Notes: generated from the letters alone by a model not told the origin. A stretch of DNA of 64,000 nucleotides from Phenylobacterium sp. (GCA_018001015.1 JAGNIV010000006.1:105896-169895); one strand, 5' to 3'. Counted from the stretch's first letter, positions 9,280 to 18,173 are shown. Program-made: numbers and translations.

Positions 9280-11126
9280 CAGTGCTCCCGCGTCTGCCGC
9301 CGCCAGAGGGCCGCATATTCCCCGGCTTTCTCGAGCAATTCAGAGTGGGTGCCGCGCTCAACGATCTTGCCCCGCCGCAGCACCACGATCTGGTCGGCGT
9401 CGACGATGGTGGAGAGCCGGTGGGCCACCACCAGGGTCGTGCGCCCGGCCCGCACCTTGCGCAGGGTGGCCTGGATCGCCTCCTCGGTGCGGCCGTCCAG
9501 GGCGCTGGTGGCCTCATCCAGGATCAGCACCCGGGGATTGGCCAGCAGGGCGCGCGCGATCCCCACCCTCTGGCGCTCACCGCCCGAGAGCTTCAGGCCG
9601 CGCTCGCCGACCATGGTGGACATGCCGTTCGGCAGACCGTCGATGAAGGCGCCCAGCTCGGCGTCCTCGGCGGCCTTGCGCACCTCCTCCGGGGTCGCAT
9701 CGGGTCGCGCGAAGCCGATATTGGCGTAGACCGTGTCGTTGAACAGGGCGACGTCCTGCGGCACCAGGGCCACGGCGCGGCGCAGGGAGGCCTGGCTGAC
9801 CTGGCGCAGGTCCATGCCGTCCAGGGTGACGCGGCCCGCCTGCGGATCGATCAGCCGCAGGGCCAGGCGCACCGCCGTGGTCTTGCCGGCCCCCGAGGGC
9901 CCGACGATGGCCGTGGTGGTCCCCGGCGGCGCGTGGAAGCTCACCTCCCGCAGGCCGGTGGAGCGGGCGTCATGCTGGTAGGTCACGCCCTCGAAGGCGA
10001 CATCGGCCCCGTGCACCGCCGAGGGCGGCAGGTCCTGGGCGTCCGGCGCATCGACGATGTCGGGCTTCAGCGCCGCGAGGCTGACCATCTGCTCCATGTC
10101 GATGAAGGCCTGGCGGATTTCCCGATAGTTGAAGCCCAGCATGTTCAGCGGCTGGTAGATGCCGGTCAGCAGCAGGATGGCCACCGTGACGTCGCCGATC
10201 CGCATCCGGCCCTGCATGACCTCCAGCCCGGCCAGCACCGTCATCAGGGCCAGGCCGATGGTCAGGATCACCGCCTGCACGCCGTTCAGCAGCGACAGCG
10301 AGGTGTTGGCCTTCACCGAGGCCACGACATAGTCGCCCATGGCGGCGTCGTACTTGGTGACGGTGCGGGTTTCCGAGCCGAAGGTCTTGACCGTCTCGTA
10401 GTTCATCATGGCGTCCACCGAGAGGCCCGCCGAACGGCTGTCGGCCTCGTTCAGCTCGCGCCGGTGGCTGAGCCGCCAGTCGGTGATCTTGAAGGTCACC
10501 ACCGTGTAGATGACGATGGTCACGAAGGTCGTCGCCGCGAACCGCCAGTCCAGCCGCAGGACCATCACCACCAGGGCCATCACCAGCTCGACCGCCGTCG
10601 GACCCAGGTTGAACACCACGCTGCGGATCAGGAAGTCGGTGGAGCGCGCGCCGCGGTCGATGATGCGGGCCAGCATCCCGGTCTGCTTGGACTGGTGGAA
10701 ATCCAGCGACAGGGCGAGCGCGTGGGCGAAGGTCTCCACCGCCGCCTTGGCCATGGTCGACTGCGAGACCGTGGTGAAGATGGCGTCGCGCACATAGGGG
10801 GCGCAGGAGGAGATCAGCCGCAGGCCCGCGAAGGCCAGGGCCAGGGCCACGAAGTCGGCCCCGATCCCCACCGCAGAACCGGCGGCCGGCGACAGGGTGT
10901 TGATGGCGTCCCCCAGCATCACCGGCGCGGTCACGCCGGCCAGCTTGCCGACGAACACCATGGCCAGGGAGACCGGCAGCCGCCACCGCAGCCCCTTGGC
11001 GCCCGAGCGCATCACCAGCCGCCAGAGGTCGGCCATCGAGGCCCAGAAGCTGAAGGTCACCGTGGGCGGCGACACCGCCCCGGGGGTTGCGAACCGCCGG
11101 TCACCGCCGGCGTGCATGAATGTCAC
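9279..11126 (-). CDS. Atm1-type ABC exporter (fused permease/ATPase)
   Basis: The 615-residue protein is a half-transporter: a six-helix type IV exporter membrane domain (about residues 40-335) followed by an ATPase domain with Walker A GPSGAGKTT, signature LSGGERQR, Walker B LILDEATSALD and the H-loop VVAHRLS. The FHQSKQTGMLARIIDRG region and FKITDWR are typical of the heavy-metal/glutathione exporter (ATM1/HMT1) subfamily, which exports glutathione conjugates or metal-glutathione complexes as a homodimer in the inner membrane. The start is GTG at 11126 (ATG at 11117 possible). It overlaps the GFA gene by four bases; a lipoprotein gene lies 30 bases upstream on the same strand. Confidence 0.88.
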   Translation of the reverse strand: MTFMHAGGDRRFATPGAVSPPTVTFSFWASMADLWRLVMRSGAKGLRWRLPVSLAMVFVGKLAGVTAPVMLGDAINTLSPAAGSAVGIGADFVALALAFAGLRLISSCAPYVRDAIFTTVSQSTMAKAAVETFAHALALSLDFHQSKQTGMLARIIDRGARSTDFLIRSVVFNLGPTAVELVMALVVMVLRLDWRFAATTFVTIVIYTVVTFKITDWRLSHRRELNEADSRSAGLSVDAMMNYETVKTFGSETRTVTKYDAAMGDYVVASVKANTSLSLLNGVQAVILTIGLALMTVLAGLEVMQGRMRIGDVTVAILLLTGIYQPLNMLGFNYREIRQAFIDMEQMVSLAALKPDIVDAPDAQDLPPSAVHGADVAFEGVTYQHDARSTGLREVSFHAPPGTTTAIVGPSGAGKTTAVRLALRLIDPQAGRVTLDGMDLRQVSQASLRRAVALVPQDVALFNDTVYANIGFARPDATPEEVRKAAEDAELGAFIDGLPNGMSTMVGERGLKLSGGERQRVGIARALLANPRVLILDEATSALDGRTEEAIQATLRKVRAGRTTLVVAHRLSTIVDADQIVVLRRGKIVERGTHSELLEKAGEYAALWRRQTREH

Positions 11127-11156
11127 CTTGGAAAAACTCCGCCTAACAAATTGGTT

Positions 11157-11924
11157 CTAATCAATAATCACGGTCGACTGCACACCGCCGCCCGGCGTCA
11201 TCCAGTCCACCCGCAGGCCGGCGGGCGTGCCGCTGCTGCGGAAAGGCCCGTCGGTCAGGGAGGCGGCCGGCGAGGTGTCGATTGTCGCCGATTTTTCGGC
11301 GCCGTCGTTGAAAACCTTGATCACATGGACGCCCGGCGTCAGCGGCTGGGTCAGGGAGATCGCGAAGCGGCCCGCGGCGGTGGCCCGCCCATCGGCGCTC
11401 TGCCGACCATCGGCGCGCACGGTGATCGCGGTCCCGGCCGGCGCCACGCCCGACACCATGGCCGCGCCCTCGCGATCAAAGTCGAAGGCGGTGATGGCCG
11501 GCGCCGCCACCGTGCCGATGCGGATGGCGCCCGCGCCGGCGCGAAGCTGATAGCCCAGTCCCTCCGGGGTCAGCAGCAGATAGCCCTGGGCCTGGATCGT
11601 GCGCGCGCCTTGGGTGGTGGAGAGCCCGAACAGCCGCGGCGTCGCGGCGGGCGCCATGGTCAGCCGCCAGACCCCCTTGTTGTCCGCCGAGGCCGACAGG
11701 CTCGCCCCCTCCGGACTGGCCAGCCGCACCGGCGCGCCGGCCGGCGCGCTGCCGGTCAGGATCACGCCGGCCGCCGTGGTCTCGATCCGGCTGACCATGG
11801 GCGGGGTGGCGTAGCCGACCTCGGCCGCCGGCTCCTTCTTGGGCGTGATCGGCACGCGCGGCGCCTCGCCGCCGCAGGCGGCCAGCAGTAACGCTGCGGC
11901 GATGGGAATCAGGACGCGGAACAC
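11157..11924 (-). CDS. predicted lipoprotein with Ig-like repeats
   Basis: The 255-residue protein opens with a lipoprotein signal peptide ending in the lipobox LLAAC (Cys17), so it should be lipidated and periplasmic. The rest is Ala/Gly/Thr-rich and contains two similar segments, GVILTGSAPAGAPVRL and AMVSGVAPAGTAITVRA, which look like two Ig-like beta-sandwich repeats used in surface or cell-wall proteins. No catalytic motif is visible. It lies 30 bases upstream of the Atm1-type exporter on the same strand and may share its transcript. Function is unknown. Confidence 0.7.
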   Translation of the reverse strand: MFRVLIPIAAALLLAACGGEAPRVPITPKKEPAAEVGYATPPMVSRIETTAAGVILTGSAPAGAPVRLASPEGASLSASADNKGVWRLTMAPAATPRLFGLSTTQGARTIQAQGYLLLTPEGLGYQLRAGAGAIRIGTVAAPAITAFDFDREGAAMVSGVAPAGTAITVRADGRQSADGRATAAGRFAISLTQPLTPGVHVIKVFNDGAEKSATIDTSPAASLTDGPFRSSGTPAGLRVDWMTPGGGVQSTVIID

Positions 11925-12027
11925 GGCTTGCTTGAAACTCCTTAACCCAGACCCTAGCTAATTCCCCCCGCGCGCCGAAAACTGTCAGCAGCGCGACCCC
12001 TGAGTCCTTTTCCGGAGCTTACCGCCC

Positions 12028-12630
12028 ATGGGGCAAGACCTCGCCCCCCTTTCGAGCGCCTGCGTGTTTTGCGGCTCCTCCGACGCCGCCGATCCGCAGT
12101 TGCTGGCCGATGCCGCCCAGCTGGGCCGTGAGCTCGCGGCCGCCAGGCTCAAACTGATCTATGGCGGCGGCGGCGTGGGGCTGATGGGGGCCTGCGCCAT
12201 CGCCGCCCACGAGGCCGGCGGCGAGGTGCTGGGGATCATTCCCCACTTCCTGAAGGTCCGCGAGCGCCGCCTGGATGTGGTGGAGACCATCGTCGTCTCC
12301 TCCATGCACGAGCGCAAACAGATCATGTTCGACCGCTCCGACAGCTTCATCGTCCTGCCGGGCGGCATCGGCACCCTGGAGGAGATCGTCGAGCTGCTGT
12401 CCTGGCGCCGGCTCGACCTGCACGCCAAGCCGGTGGTCTTCTATAGCCCCGGCGGGTTCTGGGAACCGCTCTACGCGCTGTTCCAGCACACCGTGGACGC
12501 CCGGCTGACCCCGCCGGAGTTCATGGCGAGCTGGATTTCCGTCGATCGTGTCGAGGACATCATCCCCGCGCTGAGCGGCCAGCGTCCTGCTGAACCGATC
12601 CCGGAGAGCGTCGCCCTGCGGATGACCTAG
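12028..12630 (+). CDS. LOG family protein (nucleoside 5'-monophosphate phosphoribohydrolase)
   Basis: The 200-residue protein has the Rossmann-like lysine-decarboxylase/LOG fold with the diagnostic PGGIGTLEE motif (consensus PGGxGTxxE) and YGGGGVGLMG for phosphate binding. LOG enzymes cleave the N-glycosidic bond of AMP or cytokinin riboside monophosphates, releasing base and ribose 5-phosphate. In bacteria the physiological substrate is often unclear. Older annotations as lysine decarboxylase are not supported by these motifs. The length matches TIGR00730-type proteins. A DUF6665 gene follows after 60 bases on the same strand. Confidence 0.88.
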   Translation: MGQDLAPLSSACVFCGSSDAADPQLLADAAQLGRELAAARLKLIYGGGGVGLMGACAIAAHEAGGEVLGIIPHFLKVRERRLDVVETIVVSSMHERKQIMFDRSDSFIVLPGGIGTLEEIVELLSWRRLDLHAKPVVFYSPGGFWEPLYALFQHTVDARLTPPEFMASWISVDRVEDIIPALSGQRPAEPIPESVALRMT

Positions 12631-12690
12631 GAACTGGCGTTCCCCGCCGGGAATTCGCTAAACTCCCCCGACCGATCAATGGGAGCGCCC

Positions 12691-13002
12691 ATGTTCAGCA
12701 AGCGCAACGCTCCGTCTGCCCGCGACAGCGGCTTCGATGTCCTGCAGCACGAGATGGCCGGCGAGGCCGCCGCCGCCCTGGGCCGCATGGACAACAAGAT
12801 GATCAAGGCGCTGGACGCCCTGCGCGCCTGGGACGCCGGCGAGGACCAGAACCAGCCCCGCGACGCCCTGGTGAAGGCCGCCGCCAAGGCGGTCTGGATG
12901 TTCTTCGTCCAGCGCGAATCCCTGGGCCTACGCGACCAGCGCCCGGTCATCGCCCACCACCAGATCCCCCGTGAAGTGCTGCTCAGGCTGGGAGCCTCCT
13001 GA
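12691..13002 (+). CDS. DUF6665 family protein
   Basis: A small helical protein of 103 residues. The core LQHEMAGEAAAALGRM, a middle ALDALRAWD helix, AVWMFFVQRESLGLRDQ, and a C-terminal HHQIPREVLLRLGA match the pattern of DUF6665 proteins of alphaproteobacteria. The start at 12691 is preferred because GGGAG sits six bases upstream, while the in-frame ATG at 12679 has no ribosome-binding site. It follows the LOG gene by 60 bases. No membrane segment or catalytic residue is evident, and the function is unknown. Confidence 0.75.
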   Translation: MFSKRNAPSARDSGFDVLQHEMAGEAAAALGRMDNKMIKALDALRAWDAGEDQNQPRDALVKAAAKAVWMFFVQRESLGLRDQRPVIAHHQIPREVLLRLGAS

Positions 13003-13017
13003 GCGCGCTGGGGGACC

Positions 13018-13980
13018 CTACTTCTTCTGGCCGCGCGCCAGGGCCGCCCTGGCGTCCGACAGGCTCTGCGCTCGGGCGATGGACTCGTTGATGGCGTTGT
13101 CCTGCGCCGGCGACAGGCGCTGGGCCTGACGATAGAGGGTCAGCGCCTTGCCATAGTCGCCCGCGCTCTCGGCGCAGACCCCCAGGTCGTAGACGGTGTC
13201 CAGGTTGCCCGGCTGGGCGATATTGATGCTGGCCCAGCCCTGGCAGGCGGTCGCCATGTCGCCGCTGCCGGCGGCCTTCGCCGCGGCGGTGAACTGCGCC
13301 TTCAGGGGCTCCGACAGACCCACCCCCTTGGTCTTGAGCGTGGCGCTGAGGGTGGTGTTGTAGGGGGCGATGTCGCGGCGGATATCGCCCAGGATATCGC
13401 GCTGGGCGTCGGTCACCATGGCCAGGTCACCGGTCGAGGGCGACTGGTCTCCGCACCAGGAGGTGTTGCGGCTGGCCCGCTTCTGCGCCGAGTAGACCAC
13501 CCGGCCATTGGCCACGTTCACCAGGCTCGGCGTCACCATCAGGTCCACGGTCCGGCGCCAGCAGGGGATGGGGAAGGATTTGTATTCCTTGCACTTATCA
13601 CCCTCCCACCGGACGCAACGGCTCTCGCTGCCCTGGTAGGAGGAGGTGTTGAAGTCGGTGCCCACCATGCCCAGGATCACGCCCTGGGCGCCCACCGAGC
13701 GGCCATAGGGCGCCGCGTCGCGCGGATTGCTGGGCCCGCCGGTGGCCACCACGGTGAAATAGGGCCGTCCGTCGAAGGTGGCGGAGAACAGCTCGGCCTG
13801 CAGGGCCGACTGGAATTCACGCCCGCCATAGCCGTCGAAGCCCGCCACGGCGATCCTGCGGATGTCGCTGGTCTCGGCGTAGCGCGCCGGGAAGCGGGCG
13901 CTGATGTCCACGGTGGTGGCGCAGGCCGCCATCATCAGGCCGGCGCACACCACCAGCAAAGTCGTCAACCGAGCACGCAT
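13018..13980 (-). CDS. outer-envelope lipoprotein with CsgG-like N-domain and TPR-like C-terminus
   Basis: From the ATG at 13980 the protein is 320 residues with a lipoprotein signal (AGLMMAACATT, Cys at about 20). A longer frame from 14037 is not supported. The first domain (IRRIAVAGFDG, then FQSALQAELF and YFTVVAT) resembles CsgG/HfaB-type lipoproteins, in which such a strand starts an alpha/beta anticodon-binding-like fold. The middle has an unusual cluster of six Cys within about 45 residues. The C-terminal 70 residues (TVYDLGVCAESAGDYGKALTLYRQA) form one or two TPR units. A role in envelope assembly is inferred, and no channel-forming region is obvious. Confidence 0.6.
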   Translation of the reverse strand: MRARLTTLLVVCAGLMMAACATTVDISARFPARYAETSDIRRIAVAGFDGYGGREFQSALQAELFSATFDGRPYFTVVATGGPSNPRDAAPYGRSVGAQGVILGMVGTDFNTSSYQGSESRCVRWEGDKCKEYKSFPIPCWRRTVDLMVTPSLVNVANGRVVYSAQKRASRNTSWCGDQSPSTGDLAMVTDAQRDILGDIRRDIAPYNTTLSATLKTKGVGLSEPLKAQFTAAAKAAGSGDMATACQGWASINIAQPGNLDTVYDLGVCAESAGDYGKALTLYRQAQRLSPAQDNAINESIARAQSLSDARAALARGQKK

Positions 13981-14110
13981 TCCGGCCACCTCTACCCAAA
14001 GTGGGGCGGACGATAACAGCCCAGCTTGAAACCGCAATCCAGCGTCGAGAAGGCGACATTTGGCGCGTCCCCGACCCCTCTTCGCCCCGGGGGCGCCCCG
14101 GGAGGGCGGT

Positions 14111-15778
14111 CTACGTCGTCACCGCGTCCCGGAAGCCGTTGACGATGGGATAGCGGCGGTCGCGGCCGAAGGCGCGGGGGCCGATCTTCACGCCGGGAGC
14201 CGCCTGGCGGCGCTTGTATTCGGAGTTATAGAGCAGGCGCTGGACCCGCTCGACGGTCTCGGGCGCGTGGCCTCTGGCGACAATCTCATCCAGGGTCGCC
14301 TCCTCCTCCACCAGCCCGTGCAGGATAGCGTCGAGCTCGGCATATTCGGGCAGGCTGTCCTGGTCCTTCTGGTCGGGACGCAGTTCGGCGGAGGGCGCCT
14401 TGGTGAGGATCCGCTCGGGGATCGGCGAGACCGCCACACCGTAGGGGTCGTTGGCGTTACGCCATTCGCAGACCTCGTAGACCTGGGTCTTGTAGACGTC
14501 CTTCAGCACGTTGTAGCCGCCGCACATGTCGCCGTAGAGGGTGGCGTAGCCGACGGCCATCTCGCTCTTGTTGCCGGTGGTCAGCAGCATGGAGCCCAGC
14601 TTGTTGGAGAGCGCCATCAGGGCCAGGCCCCGGGTCCGCGCCTGGATGTTCTCCTCGGTCAGGTCCGGCGCCCGGTTGCCGAAGTGCGGCGTCAGCATCT
14701 CGGCGAAGGCGTCCACCGCCGGCGAGATGGCGATCTCGTCCAGCCGCACCCCCAGCCGCTGGGCGCATCTGGCGGCGTCATCCAGGCTGTCCTGGCTGGT
14801 GTAGCGCGACGGCAGCATGAAGCAGCGGACACGGTCGGGGCCCAGCGCGTCGGCGGCCACCACCGCCACAATGGCGGAATCCACCCCGCCGGAAAGTCCA
14901 AGTAAAACACCAGGAAATCCCGACTTATTCACGTAGTCTCTCAGGCCCAGCACCATGGCCCGGTAGACCTCCTCGGGCCCCGACACCCAGTCGTCCATCG
15001 GCGCCTCGACGCAGACCCAGACCCCGTCGTCGGCCTTTTCCCAGGCGGTCAGGGCCAGCGCCTCCTCGAACATCGGCAGGCGCATGACCACCTCGCCCGT
15101 CGCCGAGAGCGCGAAGGAACCGCCGTCGAACACCAGTTCGTCCTGGCCGCCGACCTCGTTGACATAGAGCATCGGCAGGCCGGTCTCGGCCACGCGCGCC
15201 GTGGCCACGCTCATCCGCTCGCTGTCGGCCAGGCGGCGGAACGGAGACCCGTTCGGCACCAGCAGGATTTCCGCCCCCTGGGACTTCAGATCGGCGCAGA
15301 CGCTCGGCGCCCAGATGTCCTCACAGACCGGGACCCCCAGCTTGACGCCCTTCCACTCGAAGACCGACGGGCCCTCGCCGGGCTCGAACACCCGCTTCTC
15401 GTCGAAGACCCCGTAGTTGGGCAGGTCACACTTGAAGGCCACGCCCTTGATCACGCCGTCGGCCAGGAAGGCCAACGCGTTCCGGGGCTTACGGCCGGGA
15501 CCTGCCGCGGGCCAGATGAGGCCCACCAGGGCCGCGCAGCTGTCCTTGGTGTCCAGGGCCAGCCGCTCGACCGCGGCCTTGCCGGCGGCCCACAGGGCGG
15601 GCTTCAAGGCCAGGTCCTCGGGCGGATAGCCGGTGAGGAACAGTTCGGAGAACAGGGCGATGTCGGCGCCGGCCGCATGGGCCTGCGCCATCCGCTCACG
15701 GGCGAGCTTCTCGTTGGCGGCGATGGCGCCGACGGTGGGATTGGCCTGAATGGCGGCGATGACAAGGCGATGGGTCAT
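14111..15778 (-). CDS. nadE: glutamine-dependent NAD(+) synthetase
   Basis: The enzyme amidates nicotinic acid adenine dinucleotide to NAD+, the last step of NAD synthesis. The 555 residues hold two domains. The N-terminal nitrilase-type glutaminase (1-265) shows its triad as FSELFLTGY (Glu), KCDLPNYG (Lys) and VPVCEDIW (Cys). The C-terminal synthetase has the PP-loop GLSGGVDSA near residue 295 and MCGGYNVLKDVYKT. Length and order fit the bacterial two-domain NadE. The gene is monocistronic on the minus strand and ends 74 bases from the end of the intergenic space behind the CsgG-like lipoprotein gene. Confidence 0.95.
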   Translation of the reverse strand: MTHRLVIAAIQANPTVGAIAANEKLARERMAQAHAAGADIALFSELFLTGYPPEDLALKPALWAAGKAAVERLALDTKDSCAALVGLIWPAAGPGRKPRNALAFLADGVIKGVAFKCDLPNYGVFDEKRVFEPGEGPSVFEWKGVKLGVPVCEDIWAPSVCADLKSQGAEILLVPNGSPFRRLADSERMSVATARVAETGLPMLYVNEVGGQDELVFDGGSFALSATGEVVMRLPMFEEALALTAWEKADDGVWVCVEAPMDDWVSGPEEVYRAMVLGLRDYVNKSGFPGVLLGLSGGVDSAIVAVVAADALGPDRVRCFMLPSRYTSQDSLDDAARCAQRLGVRLDEIAISPAVDAFAEMLTPHFGNRAPDLTEENIQARTRGLALMALSNKLGSMLLTTGNKSEMAVGYATLYGDMCGGYNVLKDVYKTQVYEVCEWRNANDPYGVAVSPIPERILTKAPSAELRPDQKDQDSLPEYAELDAILHGLVEEEATLDEIVARGHAPETVERVQRLLYNSEYKRRQAAPGVKIGPRAFGRDRRYPIVNGFRDAVTT

Positions 15779-15836
15779 GCTTGGTCATGTAGCCGCGCCG
15801 CCCGACTGTCGCCAGCCCGGAACTGCGGTTGAGCCA

Positions 15837-15859
15837 CCTTCTCCCGCAACGGGAGAAGG
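15837..15859 (-). terminator. hairpin downstream of dksA
   Basis: A perfect 10-bp stem (CCTTCTCCCG, loop CAA, CGGGAGAAGG) lies 30 bases past the dksA stop. It has no U-tract, so it may terminate weakly or protect the 3' end. Confidence 0.45.
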
Positions 15860-15888
15860 ATCAGAGGAGCGCGGGCGCCCGGCCTAAA

Positions 15889-16317
15889 CTAGTCGTCGCG
15901 GTGAACGCGTTCCCGGCGCTCGTGGCGTTCCTGCGCCTCGAGGCTCAGCGTCGCGGTCGGCCGCGCGTCGAGCCGGGCGACGCCGATCGGCTCGCCGGTG
16001 TCTTCGCAATAGCCATAGGAACCGTCGGCGATGCGGCGCAGGGCCTCGTCGATCTTGGCGATCAACTTACGCTGGCGATCGCGGGTCCGCAGTTCCAGGG
16101 CTCGGTCGGTCTCCGACGTCGCCCGGTCCGCCAGATCCGGATGGTTCTCGGTTTCGCTCTGCAGATGGACGAGGGTCTCGCGGGATTCCCGCAGGATGTC
16201 GTCTTTCCACGCATTGAGCTTCTGCTTGAAGTACTCAAGCTGACGCTCGTTCATGAAGGGCTCGTCCTCGGAAGGATGATAACCCGGCTTGCTCGCCGTG
16301 ACTTCGGCTGTGGTCAT
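15889..16317 (-). CDS. dksA: RNA polymerase-binding transcription factor DksA
   Basis: The 142-residue protein has the DksA plan: a coiled coil (about 30-98) whose tip keeps the D-x-x-D-x-A acidic motif (DLADRA, Asp61 and Asp64), then a C-terminal zinc-finger-like domain. With ppGpp it modulates initiation by RNA polymerase through the secondary channel. The finger has one cysteine only (Cys104 in YGYCEDTGEPIG); the other three positions are not Cys, as reported for the functional DksA of Rhodobacter sphaeroides. The ATG at 16317 is the start. It lies downstream of fliX on the same strand, as in Caulobacter. Confidence 0.92.
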   Translation of the reverse strand: MTTAEVTASKPGYHPSEDEPFMNERQLEYFKQKLNAWKDDILRESRETLVHLQSETENHPDLADRATSETDRALELRTRDRQRKLIAKIDEALRRIADGSYGYCEDTGEPIGVARLDARPTATLSLEAQERHERRERVHRDD

Positions 16318-16415
16318 TTACGCCTCACGCCCCTTGAGTACCGCCCCTTAAGACACGCCGGGCGCTTATACCAAAACGAATTGACGATTCAACGAAGCTC
16401 GCTTCTCACGGACGA

Positions 16416-16847
16416 TTAAGCCGCACGCCTCGCGCATTCCAGCTTGGCCAGCTCTACCGCGGCTCGGGTTTCGATCTCGTCAAGAACCCCCTCCAGGCGA
16501 GCATCCTCGGTGCCTTCCCGCTCATCGCGGATCGCGGTTCGCAGGGCGTCGAGCTTGGCTTGCGACATGTCGCCCGCCAGCAGGCCGAGCTTCACGTCGT
16601 CCAGGACGTCCAGCAAACGACCCGCCCGGCGCACGGCGCGACGGCGGCGCTCCAGCGGCCCGCCCATCTCCTGCAACGCTAGGATGGCGTCCACGTTCAT
16701 GACGCCGGAAAGGCCCGTGGCGCGGGCGACCTGGGCCGGGGCCGAGGCGGCGCCGGCGGTCGGCAGGCTGAAGCCCTGCCCATCGGCGCCGCGGGGCTTT
16801 GACACCCCGCTCACCGATCCCACGCCGTTTGTTCCGTTGACCTTCAT
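16416..16847 (-). CDS. fliX: flagellar assembly regulator FliX
   Basis: FliX is a Caulobacterales-specific trans-acting factor that couples completion of early flagellar structures to activity of the sigma-54 activator FlbD. The 143-residue protein begins MKVNGTNGVGSVSG, has a low-complexity segment up to residue 45, then VDAILALQEM and ERRRRAVRRAGRLLDVLDDVKLG, and a helical C-terminus, all matching FliX. Its position, divergent from flgI across a 219-bp region and followed by dksA, is the Caulobacter arrangement. Expression as an early (class II) flagellar gene is expected; a single TTAA half-site lies at 16913-16916. Confidence 0.9.
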   Translation of the reverse strand: MKVNGTNGVGSVSGVSKPRGADGQGFSLPTAGAASAPAQVARATGLSGVMNVDAILALQEMGGPLERRRRAVRRAGRLLDVLDDVKLGLLAGDMSQAKLDALRTAIRDEREGTEDARLEGVLDEIETRAAVELAKLECARRAA

Positions 16848-16918
16848 GGGTGAGTCGAACTCTTGACCTGACGTTTCACCCTACTCATCGCGCCGCCATG
16901 CTTAGGGTATGGTTAATG

Positions 16919-16937
16919 CCGGGCAACTTTTGCCGCC
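16919..16937. promoter_or_regulatory. FlbD (ftr)-like palindrome between fliX and flgI
   Basis: The site contains GGCAA, three bases, then TTGCC (16922-16934) inside CCGGGCAACTTTTGCCGCC. It lies about 85 bp upstream of the sigma-54 promoter of flgI, the usual distance of FlbD-bound ftr enhancers, and within the fliX upstream region. The identification is by resemblance to the ftr consensus and position only. Confidence 0.55.
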
Positions 16938-17006
16938 ATGGCGCCCCCTGCCGCCCAAGGCGAATGCCCAACCCCTGGAATCACTGGGGTTTTTCCCGAT
17001 CTCGGC

Positions 17007-17022
17007 TGGCACGTCCGTCGCA
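17007..17022 (+). promoter_or_regulatory. sigma-54 promoter of the flgI operon
   Basis: TGGCAC, five bases, TCGCA matches the -24/-12 consensus TGGCAC-N5-TTGCA at all but one of the key positions (T to C in the -12 box). The predicted start is near 17034, giving a leader of about 33 bases before the flgI ATG. Caulobacter basal-body genes of this class are sigma-54 dependent. An IHF-like AATCACTGGGGTT at 16979-16991 between the enhancer and this promoter is a poor match. Confidence 0.65.
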
Positions 17023-17066
17023 TAGGCAAGAACGGCTTGTCTTTGTCCGTTCGCCCCCGGGGTTTC

Positions 17067-18173
17067 ATGCGTCGACCGCTTCGCCTGTTCAGCGCCGTCC
17101 TTCTGGCCACCGCCCTCGTCGCCGGCCCGTCCTTCGCGAAGTCGCGGATCAAGGACATCGTGGAGTTCGAGGGCGTGCGTGAGAACATGCTGGTGGGCTA
17201 CGGCCTGGTGGTGGGCCTGAACGGCACCGGCGACAGCCTGCGCAACGCCCCCTTCACCAAGCAGAGCCTGGAGGCGATGCTGGAGCGTCTGGGGGTCAAC
17301 ACCCGCGACGCCAACCTCAACACCAAGAACGTGGCCGCCGTCATGGTCACGGCCAAGCTGCCGGCCTTCGTGGCCACCGGCTCCCCCATCGACGCCAGCG
17401 TCTCGGCCCTGGGCGACGCCAAGAGCCTGCAGGGCGGCACCCTGCTGGTCACCCCGCTGCTGGGCGCTGACGGCCAGGCCTACGCCGTGGGCCAGGGCAC
17501 GGTGCAGACCGGCTCGGTCTCCGCCGGCGGCGCCTCGGGGTCCTCGATCTCCAAGGGCGTGCCCACCGCCGGCCGCATCGCCTCGGGCGCCATCGTCGAG
17601 CGCGAGATCGGCTTCCAGCTGGCCAGCATGGCCCAGATGCGCATGACCCTGCGCAATCCCGACTTCACCACCGCCAAGCGCATCGCCGACGTGATCAACG
17701 CCCGCTTCCCCGGCTGCGCGCGGGCCGACAACCCCACCATCGTCACCATCCAGCCGGCCCCCGGCACGAACATGGTCAGCTTCATCGCCCAGATCGAGAA
17801 CCTCAGCGTCGAGCCCGACGACGCCGCCAAGGTGGTGATCGACGAAGTGGCCGGGGTGGTGGTCATGGGCGACAATGTCCGCATCTCCACCGTCGCCATC
17901 GCCCAGGGCAACCTGACCATCAATGTTCAGGAGAGCCCGGCGGTCAGCCAGCCGGCCCCCTTCAGCCAGGGTCGGACCACCACCGTGCCTCAGTCGGCCG
18001 TCTCGGTGGACGAGGAGAAGGGCAAGCAACTGATCACCCTGCGCGAGGGCGCCTCGCTCTCGACCCTGGTGGCCGGTCTCAACGCGCTGGGGGTCACCCC
18101 CCGCGACATGATCTCCATCCTGCAGGCCATCAAGGCCGCGGGCGCCCTGCAAGCCGACATCGAGGTCATGTGA
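17067..18173 (+). CDS. flgI: flagellar basal body P-ring protein FlgI
   Basis: FlgI forms the periplasmic P-ring around the flagellar rod in the peptidoglycan layer. The start at 17067 gives a 368-residue precursor with a cleavable signal peptide ([20 protein letters not shown], processing after SFA). The mature part starts [21 protein letters not shown], followed by [21 protein letters not shown] and the C-terminal [30 protein letters not shown], all diagnostic. A frame extending 43 codons upstream overlaps the promoter and lacks a signal peptide. The stop overlaps the next gene's ATG (TGATG). Confidence 0.96.
   Translation: MRRPLRLFSAVLLATALVAGPSFAKSRIKDIVEFEGVRENMLVGYGLVVGLNGTGDSLRNAPFTKQSLEAMLERLGVNTRDANLNTKNVAAVMVTAKLPAFVATGSPIDASVSALGDAKSLQGGTLLVTPLLGADGQAYAVGQGTVQTGSVSAGGASGSSISKGVPTAGRIASGAIVEREIGFQLASMAQMRMTLRNPDFTTAKRIADVINARFPGCARADNPTIVTIQPAPGTNMVSFIAQIENLSVEPDDAAKVVIDEVAGVVVMGDNVRISTVAIAQGNLTINVQESPAVSQPAPFSQGRTTTVPQSAVSVDEEKGKQLITLREGASLSTLVAGLNALGVTPRDMISILQAIKAAGALQADIEVM

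Noticed and set aside
9282-11891. 869-codon open frame on the plus strand
   Set aside because: It is exactly antisense to the Atm1-type exporter and the lipoprotein gene. The composition is Gly/His/Arg/Gln-rich with no domains. Such long antisense frames come from high GC.
16913-16927. CtrA-type full site (TTAA-N7-TTAA) upstream of fliX
   Set aside because: Only one half-site is present; the second reads CAAC. Not enough to call.
16979-16991. IHF site between the flgI enhancer and promoter
   Set aside because: AATCACTGGGGTT matches only about six of nine fixed positions of the IHF consensus.
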